From JANQKX01 sp039028695 (GTDB lineage: Bacteria > Pseudomonadota > Alphaproteobacteria > Kiloniellales > Kiloniellaceae), in assembly GCA_039028695.1 (NCBI GenBank), contig JBCCHN010000014.1, positions 1-62,442 of the forward strand: a DNA stretch of 62,442 nt. The letters are read 5' to 3'. The notes below the pieces were generated by a model. The model did no database searches and was not told the DNA's origin. It was given only the letters and a program-made list of their open reading frames with translations. Shown piece after piece: positions 33,405 to 42,373 of this stretch. Positions within the stretch are counted from its first letter, which is position 1; every line of letters starts with the position of its first letter. The position numbers and the translations under genes are program-made.

Positions 33405-34499
33405 ATGACCTTCGTAAGCGAGACCATAAGAGAGATTGGCCGGGGTTTGGGGCGTCGCGGTCGTTTGTCCTTCCAGTCGGGCGGCGAGGGTGGCCTCGGG
33501 CGCCGCCTGCGATCCTTGGATCTGGTGTGGTTGGCCACGGCGGGATTGTTTTTGAGCTTGGCCCTCTTCGCGCCCGAGCAGCTTTGGCCCAGCATTACCT
33601 TTACGGCGGATTCCTTTACATGGATTTTGCCCTTTCTATTGGTTTCGGTGGCCTTGGCGGCCTGGCTGAAGGCGGCCGGGGCGGACCAGATGATTTCCTC
33701 TGCCTTGTGCGACAAGCCGGTAAAAGCGATCCTGATTGCCAGCATCTTCGGTGCCTTCTCGCCCTTTTGTTCCTGCGGTGTGGTGCCCTTGGCGGTGGCG
33801 CTCTTGGGCGCGGGCATGCCCCTCTCGGCGGTCATGGCCTTTTGGCTCGCCTCGCCCCTGATGGACCCAGAAATGTTCGTGCTGATGCTGGCGACCCCCG
33901 GGTTGCCTGTGAGCTTCACGCTGGCAAAGGTCGTGGCCGCCTTGGCCATGGGGCTGTTTGCAGGCTTCGCCACCTTGGCTCTGGAAAAACGGGGCGTCTT
34001 CCCAAGTGTTTTGCGCCCCGGCCTGAGCGGGGGATGCGGGACCGCTGGCATCGGTCCAGCCTCTGTACGCTGGGCCTTTTGGAAAGAGGCGCCTCGTCGC
34101 CGGGCCTTTTACAGGGAATCCAAAACGGTGGGTCTGTTTCTGGCCAAATGGATGGTGCTGGCCTTTGCCATAGAGAGCCTGATGGTAGCGTGGATCCCAG
34201 GCGACTTGGTCTCTCAATATTTGGGCAGTGATGGCTGGGCGTCGGTGCCTTTGGCGGTGGCGGTGGGCGTGCCCGCCTACCTCAACGGCTACGCGGCCAT
34301 TCCCTTGGTGGGCGAGCTGATGAACCTGGGTATGTCCCCAGCGGCCGGTTTGACCTTCATGATCGCGGGTGGCATCACCTCCTTGCCGGCCTCAATGGCG
34401 GTCTTTGCCGTGGTGCGCGGTCGGGTCTTTAGCTGGTACCTGGTGCTGGCCGGTGTCGGGGCACTCTTGATCGGATGGGCTGCCCAATTGTTGTTTTAA
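33405..34499 (+). CDS. ArsP-type permease (DUF318/PF03773 family)
   Basis: The 364-residue protein has about eight hydrophobic helices and two internal halves. The motif PFCSCGVVPLAVALLGAG (Cys122 and Cys124) is the hallmark of this permease family; ArsP members export trivalent organoarsenicals. Together with the ArsR gene upstream this suggests a small arsenic- or metalloid-responsive efflux unit. I start at ATG 33405, which follows GGAG; the frame is open upstream to 33348. Its end overlaps the convergent lipB by 4 bases. Confidence 0.85.
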   Translation: MTFVSETIREIGRGLGRRGRLSFQSGGEGGLGRRLRSLDLVWLATAGLFLSLALFAPEQLWPSITFTADSFTWILPFLLVSVALAAWLKAAGADQMISSALCDKPVKAILIASIFGAFSPFCSCGVVPLAVALLGAGMPLSAVMAFWLASPLMDPEMFVLMLATPGLPVSFTLAKVVAALAMGLFAGFATLALEKRGVFPSVLRPGLSGGCGTAGIGPASVRWAFWKEAPRRRAFYRESKTVGLFLAKWMVLAFAIESLMVAWIPGDLVSQYLGSDGWASVPLAVAVGVPAYLNGYAAIPLVGELMNLGMSPAAGLTFMIAGGITSLPASMAVFAVVRGRVFSWYLVLAGVGALLIGWAAQLLF

Positions 34500-35164
34500 A
34501 CAAAGATCGTTGAAAAGCTTTCTTTGAGTTGTAAATCAAGGTTATCCAGGCTTACCTCGCTGTTTGGCCGCAGGGCCGACAGCGAGGTGACGCCGTGTTC
34601 TGAGATGCCGCAGGGCACAATTCCCGAAAAGTGCTCTAGGTTCGGATCGAAATTGATGGCGATGCCGTGATAGGTCACCCAACGTCGCACCCGTACTCCG
34701 ATGGCCGCGATTTTGTCTTCCCGGCCGCTAGGCCCGGCGACCCAGATGCCGACACGGCCCGGGCGGCGTTCGCCCGTCACGCCGAAGGCCGCTAGGGTGT
34801 GGATGATCCAAGCTTCCAGGTTATGGACAAAGCAGCGCACATCGGGTCCGCGCTCTTTTAAGTCCAACATCACGTAGGCGACCCGCTGACCGGGCCCGTG
34901 ATAGGTGTATTCCCCACCGCGGCCACTTTGATAGACGGGAAAGCGATCCGGGGTCAGCAGGTCCTCGGGCCGGGCCGAGGTGCCGGCGGTATAAAGGGGC
35001 GGATGCTCCAAGAGCCAGACCATTTCAGGCGCCTGTCCGTCGCGAATCGCTGCGGCGCGCTGCTCCATGGTGGCGACGGCCCGATCGTAGTCTACGAGTC
35101 CGTCGGTGCGGCGCCATTCAACAGGCGTGAGTGTCGTGCTGGTCATAGCTGCAAAATATCGCAC
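34496..35164 (-). CDS. lipB: Octanoyltransferase LipB
   Basis: Moves octanoyl groups from acyl carrier protein to lipoyl-dependent enzymes, the first step of lipoate synthesis. The motifs are clear: GRGGEYTYHGPGQRVAYVML, the catalytic Lys151 (REDKIAAIGVRV) and catalytic Cys185 (GIVPCGISEHGVTSL). 222 residues; an alternative ATG at 35146 would remove six residues. It is divergent from maeB. Confidence 0.96.
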   Translation of the reverse strand: MRYFAAMTSTTLTPVEWRRTDGLVDYDRAVATMEQRAAAIRDGQAPEMVWLLEHPPLYTAGTSARPEDLLTPDRFPVYQSGRGGEYTYHGPGQRVAYVMLDLKERGPDVRCFVHNLEAWIIHTLAAFGVTGERRPGRVGIWVAGPSGREDKIAAIGVRVRRWVTYHGIAINFDPNLEHFSGIVPCGISEHGVTSLSALRPNSEVSLDNLDLQLKESFSTIFV

Positions 35165-35284
35165 GTCGCGGCGAAATCCAGGGGAATAGGAGTCTTGAGC
35201 GCCATTGGCCCTTTCCGCTGTGGGTCAGCAAGGGTAATCTTCCAACAACTAAAATAGGAATTTTGATATCTAACGGGGGGCAAC

Positions 35285-37564
35285 TTGTCTGACGAATTAA
35301 ACCAGGCGGCTCTGGATTACCACCGGTATCCCAAGCCGGGTAAGCTGGAAATAAAAGCGACCAAGCCCATGAGCACCCAGCGGGACTTGTCGCTCGCTTA
35401 TTCGCCGGGTGTTGCAGCCGCTTGCCTGGCAATCGCCGATAACCCCCTGGAAGCAGCCGAGCTGACCACGCGCAGCAATCTTGTGGGTGTGGTCACCAAT
35501 GGCACGGCGGTTTTGGGTTTGGGCACAATCGGAGCCTTGGCTTCGAAACCTGTGATGGAAGGAAAGGCGGTCCTGTTTAAAAAATTTGCCGGGATCGACG
35601 TCTTCGATATCGAGGTAGATGCTCAGGATCCAGAAAAGCTGATCGAGGTAGTGGCGGCCTTGGAGCCCACATTCGGCGGCATCAACTTAGAAGATATCAA
35701 GGCGCCGGAGTGTTTTATCGTCGAGGAGGCCTTGCGCGAGCGCATGAACATCCCGGTTTTCCATGACGACCAGCACGGCACGGCCATTATCGTGGCGGCG
35801 GCAATCTATAATGGTTTACGCCTGGTGGGAAAAAAGATCGATCAAGTCAAGCTGGTAGCCTCGGGCGCCGGGGCAGCAGCGCTGGCCTGTCTGAATCTTT
35901 TAGTGTCCATGGGGCTGAAGCGAGAGAATGTCTGGGTGACCGACATCTTGGGCGTGGTTTATGAAGGGCGTGCCGAGCAGATGGACCGCTGGAAATCGGT
36001 CTATGCGCAAAAAACCGAGGCGCGACAGCTGGATGAGGTCATCGGCGGGGCGGACATCTTTTTGGGCCTTTCCGCGCCTGGGGTCTTAAAGCCCGAGATG
36101 GTGGCTGCCATGGCGGACAGTCCGCTGATCATGGCGCTGGCCAACCCGGTTCCCGAGATCATGCCCGATGAGGTCAAGAAAGTACGCGACGATGCTATCA
36201 TGGCGACCGGACGCTCGGACTTTCCCAATCAAGTCAACAACGTGCTGTGCTTTCCCTTTATTTTTAAGGGCGCGCTGGATTGCGGTGCGGAGGCCATCAA
36301 CGAGGATATGAAGGTGGCCTGCGTCAAGGCCATCGCCGACCTGGCCCAGGCCGAGCCCAGTGAGGTAGTGGCCAAGGCCATGGGCGGGGTGTCCAAAGGC
36401 TTTGGGCCGGATTATTTGATTCCCAGCCCCTTCGATCCGCGCTTGATCTTGGAGATTGCGCCAGCCGTTGCCCAAGCGGCCATGGACAGTGGCGTGGCCA
36501 CGCGGCCCATTACCGATTTCGAGGCCTATCGCCGCCAGCTCATGCGCTTTGTGTTTCGCTCAGGCATGGCCATGCGACCGGTCTTTGACCGGGCCAAGGC
36601 GGCGCCAAAGCGTGTCATCTATGCCGAGGGCGAAGACGAACGGGTTTTGCGCGCGGCTCAGGTGGTGGTCGACGAGGGCTTGGCCCGGCCTACCTTGGTC
36701 GCGCGTCCAGAGGTTTTGCGCAAGCGCGTCACGCGACTGGGGTTGCGGCTTGAGGAGGGGCGGGATTTTGACCTGATTAACCCTCATGACGATCCACGTT
36801 TCGACCGCTATTCATCGCGTTATCACGAAATCATGGGTCGGCGAGGCGTGTCGCCCCGCGCGGCGCGGCAAGTGGTGCGGACCAATAATTCAGTGATCGC
36901 CGCCTTGGCCGTCGACCTGGAGGATGCGGATGCTGTGATCTGCGGTGCCGTCGGGGCCTATCGTAGTCATTTAAAGAGCATTTACGATGTCATCGGCGTG
37001 GCAAAGCAATGCCAAGACCTGTCGGCTTTGACCATGGTGATTCTGGAGCATAGCACCTATTTCCTCGCGGACACCCATGTCACCTATAATCCCAGCTCCG
37101 AGGAACTGGTAGAGATGACCGCCATGTCGGCCAATGTTGTGCGTCGCTTCGGCATTGAGCCCAAAGTCGCGCTGGTGTCCCATTCCAATTTTGGAACCAC
37201 CAACTATGAATCGGCGGTTAAGGTGCGCGAAGCCGTGCGCCTCTTGCACGAGCGCTATCCGGACTTGGAGGTCGAGGGGGAAATGCACGGGGATACGGCA
37301 CTTAGCCAAGAGGTCAGGAAGGATGTATTCCCCGACTCGATTTTGCACGGCGGAGCCAACCTTTTGGTAATGCCGTCCTTGGATGCGGCACATATTGCCT
37401 TCAAACTGCTTTGCTCCATCGGAGGCGGATTGGCCGTCGGTCCAATTCTGGTGGGCGCGGCGGCGCCGGCTCATGTGCTGGCCTCCTCGGTCACCGCACG
37501 GGGTATCGTCAACATGACCGCCGTGGCCGTGGTCGATGCGCAAAACCGCAAGGGCGGCGGCTAG
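35285..37564 (+). CDS. maeB: NADP-dependent malic enzyme with phosphotransacetylase-like domain
   Basis: Oxidatively decarboxylates malate to pyruvate, making NADPH. The malic domain fills residues ~1-425 (SPGVAAAC, NLEDIKAPECF, FHDDQHGTAI), and a phosphotransacetylase-like domain ~430-755, which in relatives is regulatory (acetyl-CoA sensing). 759 residues is the family size. Initiation is at TTG, supported by GGGGGG five bases upstream. Divergent from lipB across 120 bases; no clear promoter pair seen there. Confidence 0.96.
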   Translation: MSDELNQAALDYHRYPKPGKLEIKATKPMSTQRDLSLAYSPGVAAACLAIADNPLEAAELTTRSNLVGVVTNGTAVLGLGTIGALASKPVMEGKAVLFKKFAGIDVFDIEVDAQDPEKLIEVVAALEPTFGGINLEDIKAPECFIVEEALRERMNIPVFHDDQHGTAIIVAAAIYNGLRLVGKKIDQVKLVASGAGAAALACLNLLVSMGLKRENVWVTDILGVVYEGRAEQMDRWKSVYAQKTEARQLDEVIGGADIFLGLSAPGVLKPEMVAAMADSPLIMALANPVPEIMPDEVKKVRDDAIMATGRSDFPNQVNNVLCFPFIFKGALDCGAEAINEDMKVACVKAIADLAQAEPSEVVAKAMGGVSKGFGPDYLIPSPFDPRLILEIAPAVAQAAMDSGVATRPITDFEAYRRQLMRFVFRSGMAMRPVFDRAKAAPKRVIYAEGEDERVLRAAQVVVDEGLARPTLVARPEVLRKRVTRLGLRLEEGRDFDLINPHDDPRFDRYSSRYHEIMGRRGVSPRAARQVVRTNNSVIAALAVDLEDADAVICGAVGAYRSHLKSIYDVIGVAKQCQDLSALTMVILEHSTYFLADTHVTYNPSSEELVEMTAMSANVVRRFGIEPKVALVSHSNFGTTNYESAVKVREAVRLLHERYPDLEVEGEMHGDTALSQEVRKDVFPDSILHGGANLLVMPSLDAAHIAFKLLCSIGGGLAVGPILVGAAAPAHVLASSVTARGIVNMTAVAVVDAQNRKGGG

Positions 37565-37589
37565 AGCCCCAGGGTTTGGCTGAGAAGAA

Positions 37590-39008
37590 ATGACCCATAA
37601 GGTTTCACCAGGCGAAGATCAGAGCCGGGACGATGATGTCCCTTGGTTGAAGGAAATGGCTGACGAGACCGTTGGCCTTTCCATGGACCTGGTTGCGGCC
37701 GTGCAGGAAGCCCTTGAAAGCGGTGCGTCCGACCAGGTTCGGCGCCTGGTCGAGGATGTGCATGAGGCCGACCTGGCCGACCTTTTAGAGAGCTTGGACA
37801 GGGAAGACCGGGTTCAGCTTGTGACCATCCTGGGCAAGGACTTTGATTCGGAGGCCTTGCCCTATCTGGATGGCACTGTCCTGGAGGAGGTGACCGATGC
37901 ACTTGGGCCCGCCGAGTTGGCCCGTTCCCTGGAAGAGCTGGATAGCGACGACGCCTTTGAGGTTTTCGAAGAGCTGGACGACGAGGTCCAACAGCAAATT
38001 CTTCCCACCTTGCCCGAAGCGAACCGGGTGGTGCTCGAGGAGAGCCTTAGTTTCCCGGAAGAGTCCGCCGGTCGGCTCATGCAGCGCGAGGTGGTGGTCG
38101 TGCCCGAAGCCTGGAACGTGGGCGAGACCATCGACTATATGCGCGCCGCTGAAGATCTGCCTGACGATTTTTATGATCTTTTTGTGGTCAATCCAAAGCA
38201 CCACCCGGTGGGCATGGTGCCCCTGAGTCGAGCCATGCGGACCCGCCGGCCGGTGCCCCTGACTGATATCATGGAAGACGATTTGCGAGCGATTCCGGTC
38301 ACCATGAACCAGGAGGATGTTGCCTATATTTTTCGGCAATATGGCTTGGTCTCCGCGCCGGTACTGGACGACGGGGGGCGCCTCGTTGGGGTCATCACCG
38401 TGGATGACGTAGTCCACATCATCGATGAGGAAGCCGAAGACGATATCATGAAGCTGGGCGGTGTGGGCGAAACCGACCTCTATAGCGATCTCATGGATAC
38501 CACCAAGGCACGATCCTCGTGGCTGGGGGTGAATCTTATTACCGCCATTGTTGCTTCGGCGGTGATCGGCCTTTTTGAGGGCACCATCGACCAACTGGTG
38601 GCCCTGGCGGTCTTAATGCCCATCGTGGCCTCCATGGGGGGCAACGCCGGGACCCAGAGCCTAACGGTGGCCGTTCGGGCTATCGCGATGAAAGACCTGA
38701 CCGATGCCACTGCCCGGCGCTTCATCAGCAAGGAGTTTTTGGTCTCGGCCATCAACGGCTGCCTCTTTGCTGTTTTGACCGGGGCTGTCGCTTGGCTGTG
38801 GTTCGGCTCGGTCTCGCTCGGGGTGGTGCTGGGAGTGGCCATGATCATCAACATGGGCGTGGCTGGCTTGTCCGGTGCATTAATTCCCCTGGGCTTGGAA
38901 AAATTCGGGATCGATCCGGCGCTGGCGTCCTCGATCTTTTTGACCACGGTCACGGATGTGGTCGGCTTTTTTTCATTCTTGGGGTTGGCCGCTTTTTTCC
39001 TTTTATAG
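37590..39008 (+). CDS. mgtE: Magnesium transporter MgtE
   Basis: A Mg2+-gated Mg2+ channel. The cytosolic superhelical N domain (~residues 25-140), a pair of CBS domains (~150-280) and five C-terminal membrane helices are visible; the motif VLMPIVASMGGNAGTQSLT is the pore signature. 472 residues. It begins 25 bases after maeB. No M-box riboswitch could be recognised before it. Confidence 0.95.
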   Translation: MTHKVSPGEDQSRDDDVPWLKEMADETVGLSMDLVAAVQEALESGASDQVRRLVEDVHEADLADLLESLDREDRVQLVTILGKDFDSEALPYLDGTVLEEVTDALGPAELARSLEELDSDDAFEVFEELDDEVQQQILPTLPEANRVVLEESLSFPEESAGRLMQREVVVVPEAWNVGETIDYMRAAEDLPDDFYDLFVVNPKHHPVGMVPLSRAMRTRRPVPLTDIMEDDLRAIPVTMNQEDVAYIFRQYGLVSAPVLDDGGRLVGVITVDDVVHIIDEEAEDDIMKLGGVGETDLYSDLMDTTKARSSWLGVNLITAIVASAVIGLFEGTIDQLVALAVLMPIVASMGGNAGTQSLTVAVRAIAMKDLTDATARRFISKEFLVSAINGCLFAVLTGAVAWLWFGSVSLGVVLGVAMIINMGVAGLSGALIPLGLEKFGIDPALASSIFLTTVTDVVGFFSFLGLAAFFLL

Positions 39009-39041
39009 TTTGTATCAAATAAGTCGAGTAAGTATCTGACA

Positions 39042-39494
39042 ATGAAATTTATTCCTAAAAATCCAGATTTTGCAAAAGAGGTAAGAGATAGCTTCGGCCG
39101 GCAGAGCATAATGGGTTTGATCGGTGCCCGTTTGGAGGCCATTGAACCCGGCGAGGTGGTGATCGAGCTGGATTACCGCTCCGACCTCTGTCAGCAACAC
39201 GGGTTTTTCCATGCGGGAGTGACCAGCACCATTGCCGACTCTGCCGGCGGCTACGCCGCTTTTAGCCTTTTCCCCGCCGGATCATCGGTGTTGACGGTGG
39301 AGTTTAAGATCAACTTGATGTCGCCCGCCGATGGTGAATGTCTGCGTGCTATCGGTCGGGTCGTTAAACCAGGCCGAACTCTCACGGTTTGTGACGTAGA
39401 TGTCTTCGCCCTCAAGGGCGGGGAAGCCAAACTCTGCGCAAAGATGGGCCAGACGCTAATTTGCATGCAGGATCGTCCGGATCAAAAAGAGTAG
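39042..39494 (+). CDS. PaaI-like hotdog-fold thioesterase
   Basis: The 150-residue sequence matches the PaaI/YigI-type hotdog family: QQHGFFHAGVTSTIADSAGGYAAFSL holds the usual HGG-type motif (here HAG) and the Asp/Ser region of the central helix. These enzymes hydrolyse acyl-CoAs, often aromatic or branched. It sits directly upstream of the branched-chain degradation genes, on the same strand, so it may relieve trapped acyl-CoAs; that is inference. Confidence 0.85.
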   Translation: MKFIPKNPDFAKEVRDSFGRQSIMGLIGARLEAIEPGEVVIELDYRSDLCQQHGFFHAGVTSTIADSAGGYAAFSLFPAGSSVLTVEFKINLMSPADGECLRAIGRVVKPGRTLTVCDVDVFALKGGEAKLCAKMGQTLICMQDRPDQKE

Positions 39495-39521
39495 TCTATT
39501 GTGGCGATTCTTGAGGCGACG

Positions 39522-39559
39522 TGCGAATAATTCGCATTCTCAGCTCGCATTGTTATAGT
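39522..39559 (+). promoter_or_regulatory. Promoter with overlapping palindromic operator before the branched-chain degradation block
   Basis: A perfect inverted repeat TGCGAATAATTCGCA (39522-39536; 7-base arms around one base) overlaps a promoter whose -35 box is TTCGCA (39531-39536, the right arm) and -10 box TATAGT (39554-39559), 17 bases apart. A protein bound to the palindrome would block RNA polymerase, so this looks like a TetR- or MerR-type repressor site controlling the aldehyde dehydrogenase-ivd block. The start site would be about 68 bases before the ATG. Confidence 0.65.
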
Positions 39560-39633
39560 GTGGATCCCATATTGCATTGAGCGAGAACGCCGGTCCAAAC
39601 TTCGGCAAGATCTTTTTTTGGGAGTCATAGGCA

Positions 39634-41073
39634 ATGCTGGAAAAACGCGACTTTTATATCAATGGGCAATGGGTAGCTCCGGCGGAGGCCCACGACCTGA
39701 TGGTGATCAATCCCTCGAACGAAGAACCCTGTGCGGTGATCTCGTTGGGTGGGCAGGCAGACACGGATGCGGCCGTGGTCGCGGCCAGGGCGGCCTTTGA
39801 AGGATGGCGGGACACGCCGCTGGAGACGCGCCTGGCGCTGGTCGAAAAATTGGCCGACATCTACGACGCTCGATCCGATGAGATGGGTGAAACCATATCG
39901 CTCGAGATGGGCGCGCCCATTTCAATGGCCAAATCGGCTCAAACGGGGGCGGGCAGCGGGCACATTCGCAATTTTTTGCAAGCCATAAAGGACTTTAAGT
40001 TCGAGTACACCTTTGGCGAGCAGGCATCCGATACGCAGATCATCTATGAGCCGATCGGCGTCTGTGGCTTGATCACCCCATGGAACTGGCCCATGAACCA
40101 AGTGACCTTGAAAGCAATCCCCGCCATGGCGGTGGGCTGCACCATGGTCTTGAAGCCCTCTGAAATTGCGCCCCTATCGTCGCTGCTCTTCGCCGAGATG
40201 GTCCACGAGGCGGGCTTCCCGGCGGGTGTTTTCAATCTGGTAAATGGAGATGGGGCTGGCGTCGGCACTCAGCTCTCCGGTCACCCGGACGTGGACATGA
40301 TCTCCTTCACCGGCTCGGCCCGGGCCGGCACGGCAATTTCTAAGAATGCGGCCGATACCATCAAGCGGGTGAGCTTGGAGTTGGGCGGCAAGGGGGCCAA
40401 TGTAATCTTTGCCGATGCGGACGAAAAGGCCGCGGAACGCGGTGCGCGCCATTGCTTTAACAACACGGGTCAGTCCTGTAACGCACCCACACGCATGTTT
40501 GTGGAACGGCCCATCTATGACAAGGTCGTAGCGGCGGCGGCGCAGGCGGCAGAGAGCACGGCTGTTGACTTGGCCTCTAAGGAAGGCCGGCACATCGGCC
40601 CGGCGGTCTCGGAACTGCAGTTCAACAAGATTCAAAATTTGATCGAGGTCGGTATCAAGGAAGGCGCCCGTTTGGTTGCAGGCGGCCCGGGCCGTCCGGA
40701 GGGCTTCAACAAGGGATATTTTGTACGCCCCACCGTTTTTGCCGATGTGAACAACGATATGACCATCGCCCGGGAGGAGATTTTCGGCCCGGTCCTCTCG
40801 ATCCTGCCCTTCGATAACGAAGATGAAGTGGTCGAGCTGGCCAACGATACCTCCTATGGCCTGACCAACTATGTTCAGACGCAAGATCCGGCCAAGGCCA
40901 ATCGGATGGCACGCCGATTGCGTTCGGGCATGGTGGAGATGAATGGCAGGCCCCGCGGTGCCGGCGCCCCCTTTGGCGGCTACAAACAATCGGGCAATGG
41001 CCGGGAAGGCGGTGTTTGGGGCCTGGAAGACTTTCTCGAGGTCAAGGCCGTGAGCGGCTGGAGCAGCGAATAA
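39634..41073 (+). CDS. NAD(P)-dependent aldehyde dehydrogenase
   Basis: The 479-residue ALDH-superfamily protein has catalytic Cys282 (NTGQSCNAP), general base Glu249 (LELGGKGANV) and oxyanion Asn151 (TPWNWP). The pattern fits non-CoA aldehyde dehydrogenases, not methylmalonate-semialdehyde dehydrogenase. It is the first gene after the palindromic promoter and lies 84 bases before ivd, so it may oxidise a branched-chain or fatty aldehyde. A GGGAG site precedes the ATG. Confidence 0.93.
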   Translation: MLEKRDFYINGQWVAPAEAHDLMVINPSNEEPCAVISLGGQADTDAAVVAARAAFEGWRDTPLETRLALVEKLADIYDARSDEMGETISLEMGAPISMAKSAQTGAGSGHIRNFLQAIKDFKFEYTFGEQASDTQIIYEPIGVCGLITPWNWPMNQVTLKAIPAMAVGCTMVLKPSEIAPLSSLLFAEMVHEAGFPAGVFNLVNGDGAGVGTQLSGHPDVDMISFTGSARAGTAISKNAADTIKRVSLELGGKGANVIFADADEKAAERGARHCFNNTGQSCNAPTRMFVERPIYDKVVAAAAQAAESTAVDLASKEGRHIGPAVSELQFNKIQNLIEVGIKEGARLVAGGPGRPEGFNKGYFVRPTVFADVNNDMTIAREEIFGPVLSILPFDNEDEVVELANDTSYGLTNYVQTQDPAKANRMARRLRSGMVEMNGRPRGAGAPFGGYKQSGNGREGGVWGLEDFLEVKAVSGWSSE

Positions 41074-41157
41074 GCTTAGGGCTATTATCTAATCATGCCA
41101 TAGATCCCTCCCTTGGCGGCTGCTAAACTGGCGGCGAATCGCTTAGGGAGGGTCTTC

Positions 41158-42330
41158 ATGATTCCCAATCGCCTGCCGGGCCTGAATTTCGATATCGGTG
41201 AAAGCGGCGAGATGCTGCGGGACTCGGTGGCGGGCTTTGCCGCCGAGCACATCGCGCCGATTTCCGATCAGGTGGATCGGGAAGATCGTTTTCCCCGTCA
41301 CCTTTGGCCCCAGATGGGCGCGTTGGGTCTACACGGCATCACCGTGGAGGAAGACTACGGCGGGGCCGGCATGGGCTATCTTGAGCATTGCATCGCCATG
41401 GAGGAAATTAGCCGGGCCTCGGCCTCCGTGGGGCTCAGCTATGGCGCTCATTCCAACCTCTGCGTCAATCAGATCCGCCGCAACGGTAGCGAGGCGCAAA
41501 AGCGCCAATATTTGCCCAAGCTGATTTCGGGAGAGCATGTGGGGGCGCTGGCCATGAGCGAGCCGGAGGCCGGGTCCGACGTGGTCTCTATGCGTATGCG
41601 GGCGGAGAAAAAGGGCGATCGCTACGTTCTGAACGGCACCAAGTTTTGGATCACCAATTGCGACGAGGCGGACACCTTGGTGATCTATGCCAAGACCGAC
41701 CCGCAAGCGGGCTCGAAGGGGATTTCCGCCTTTCTGGTGGAAAAGGACTACAAGGGTTTTTCCGTTGCGCAAAAGCTGGACAAGCTGGGTATGCGCGGCT
41801 CACCCACGGGTGAGCTGACCTTTGAGGATTGTGAGGTGCCCGAGGAAAACTTGCTCGGCGCGGAAGGTGAAGGCGTGCAGGTCCTGATGAGCGGTTTGGA
41901 CTATGAACGCTCTGTGCTGGCGGCCGGGGCGACGGGCATTATGCAGGCCTGTATGGATGTGGTGATCCCCTATGTGCATGAGCGCAAGCAGTTCGGCCGC
42001 GCTATCGGCGAGTTTCAGCTCATGCAGGGCAAACTGGCGGACATGTACACCACCATGAACGCCTGCAAGGCCTACGTTTACGCGGTCGCCAAGGCCTGCG
42101 ACCGGGGTGAGACGGCCCGCAAAGATGCCGCCGGGGCAATTCTCTATGCCGCGGAAAAGGCGACTTGGATGGCGTTGGAAGCGATCCAAGCCTTGGGAGG
42201 AAACGGCTATATCAACGATAATCCCACTGGCCGCCTGCTGCGCGATGCCAAGCTCTACGAGATTGGGGCCGGCACTTCGGAAATCCGCCGCATGTTGATT
42301 GGCCGAGAGCTTTTCGAAGAAAGCAAATGA
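41158..42330 (+). CDS. ivd: Isovaleryl-CoA dehydrogenase
   Basis: Oxidises isovaleryl-CoA to 3-methylcrotonyl-CoA with FAD, passing electrons to ETF, in leucine breakdown. The catalytic Glu lies at residue 250 in SGLDYERSVLA, the position unique to isovaleryl-CoA dehydrogenases, while the usual C-terminal site reads YEIGAGTSEIRR. 390 residues from the ATG at 41158, which follows AGGGAGG; the frame is open a little further upstream. Confidence 0.94.
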   Translation: MIPNRLPGLNFDIGESGEMLRDSVAGFAAEHIAPISDQVDREDRFPRHLWPQMGALGLHGITVEEDYGGAGMGYLEHCIAMEEISRASASVGLSYGAHSNLCVNQIRRNGSEAQKRQYLPKLISGEHVGALAMSEPEAGSDVVSMRMRAEKKGDRYVLNGTKFWITNCDEADTLVIYAKTDPQAGSKGISAFLVEKDYKGFSVAQKLDKLGMRGSPTGELTFEDCEVPEENLLGAEGEGVQVLMSGLDYERSVLAAGATGIMQACMDVVIPYVHERKQFGRAIGEFQLMQGKLADMYTTMNACKAYVYAVAKACDRGETARKDAAGAILYAAEKATWMALEAIQALGGNGYINDNPTGRLLRDAKLYEIGAGTSEIRRMLIGRELFEESK

Positions 42331-42373
42331 CGTCGGCAGTGGGGCAGGCTTTATTGCGAGAGAGTGTTAGGTC

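Noticed and set aside
34491..34503. Inverted repeat TTGTTT-T-AAACAA at the arsP/lipB junction
   Set aside because: Short, AT-only symmetric sequence within overlapping coding ends; likely chance.
37565..37589. M-box magnesium riboswitch before mgtE
   Set aside because: Only 25 bases separate maeB and mgtE, too short for an M-box.
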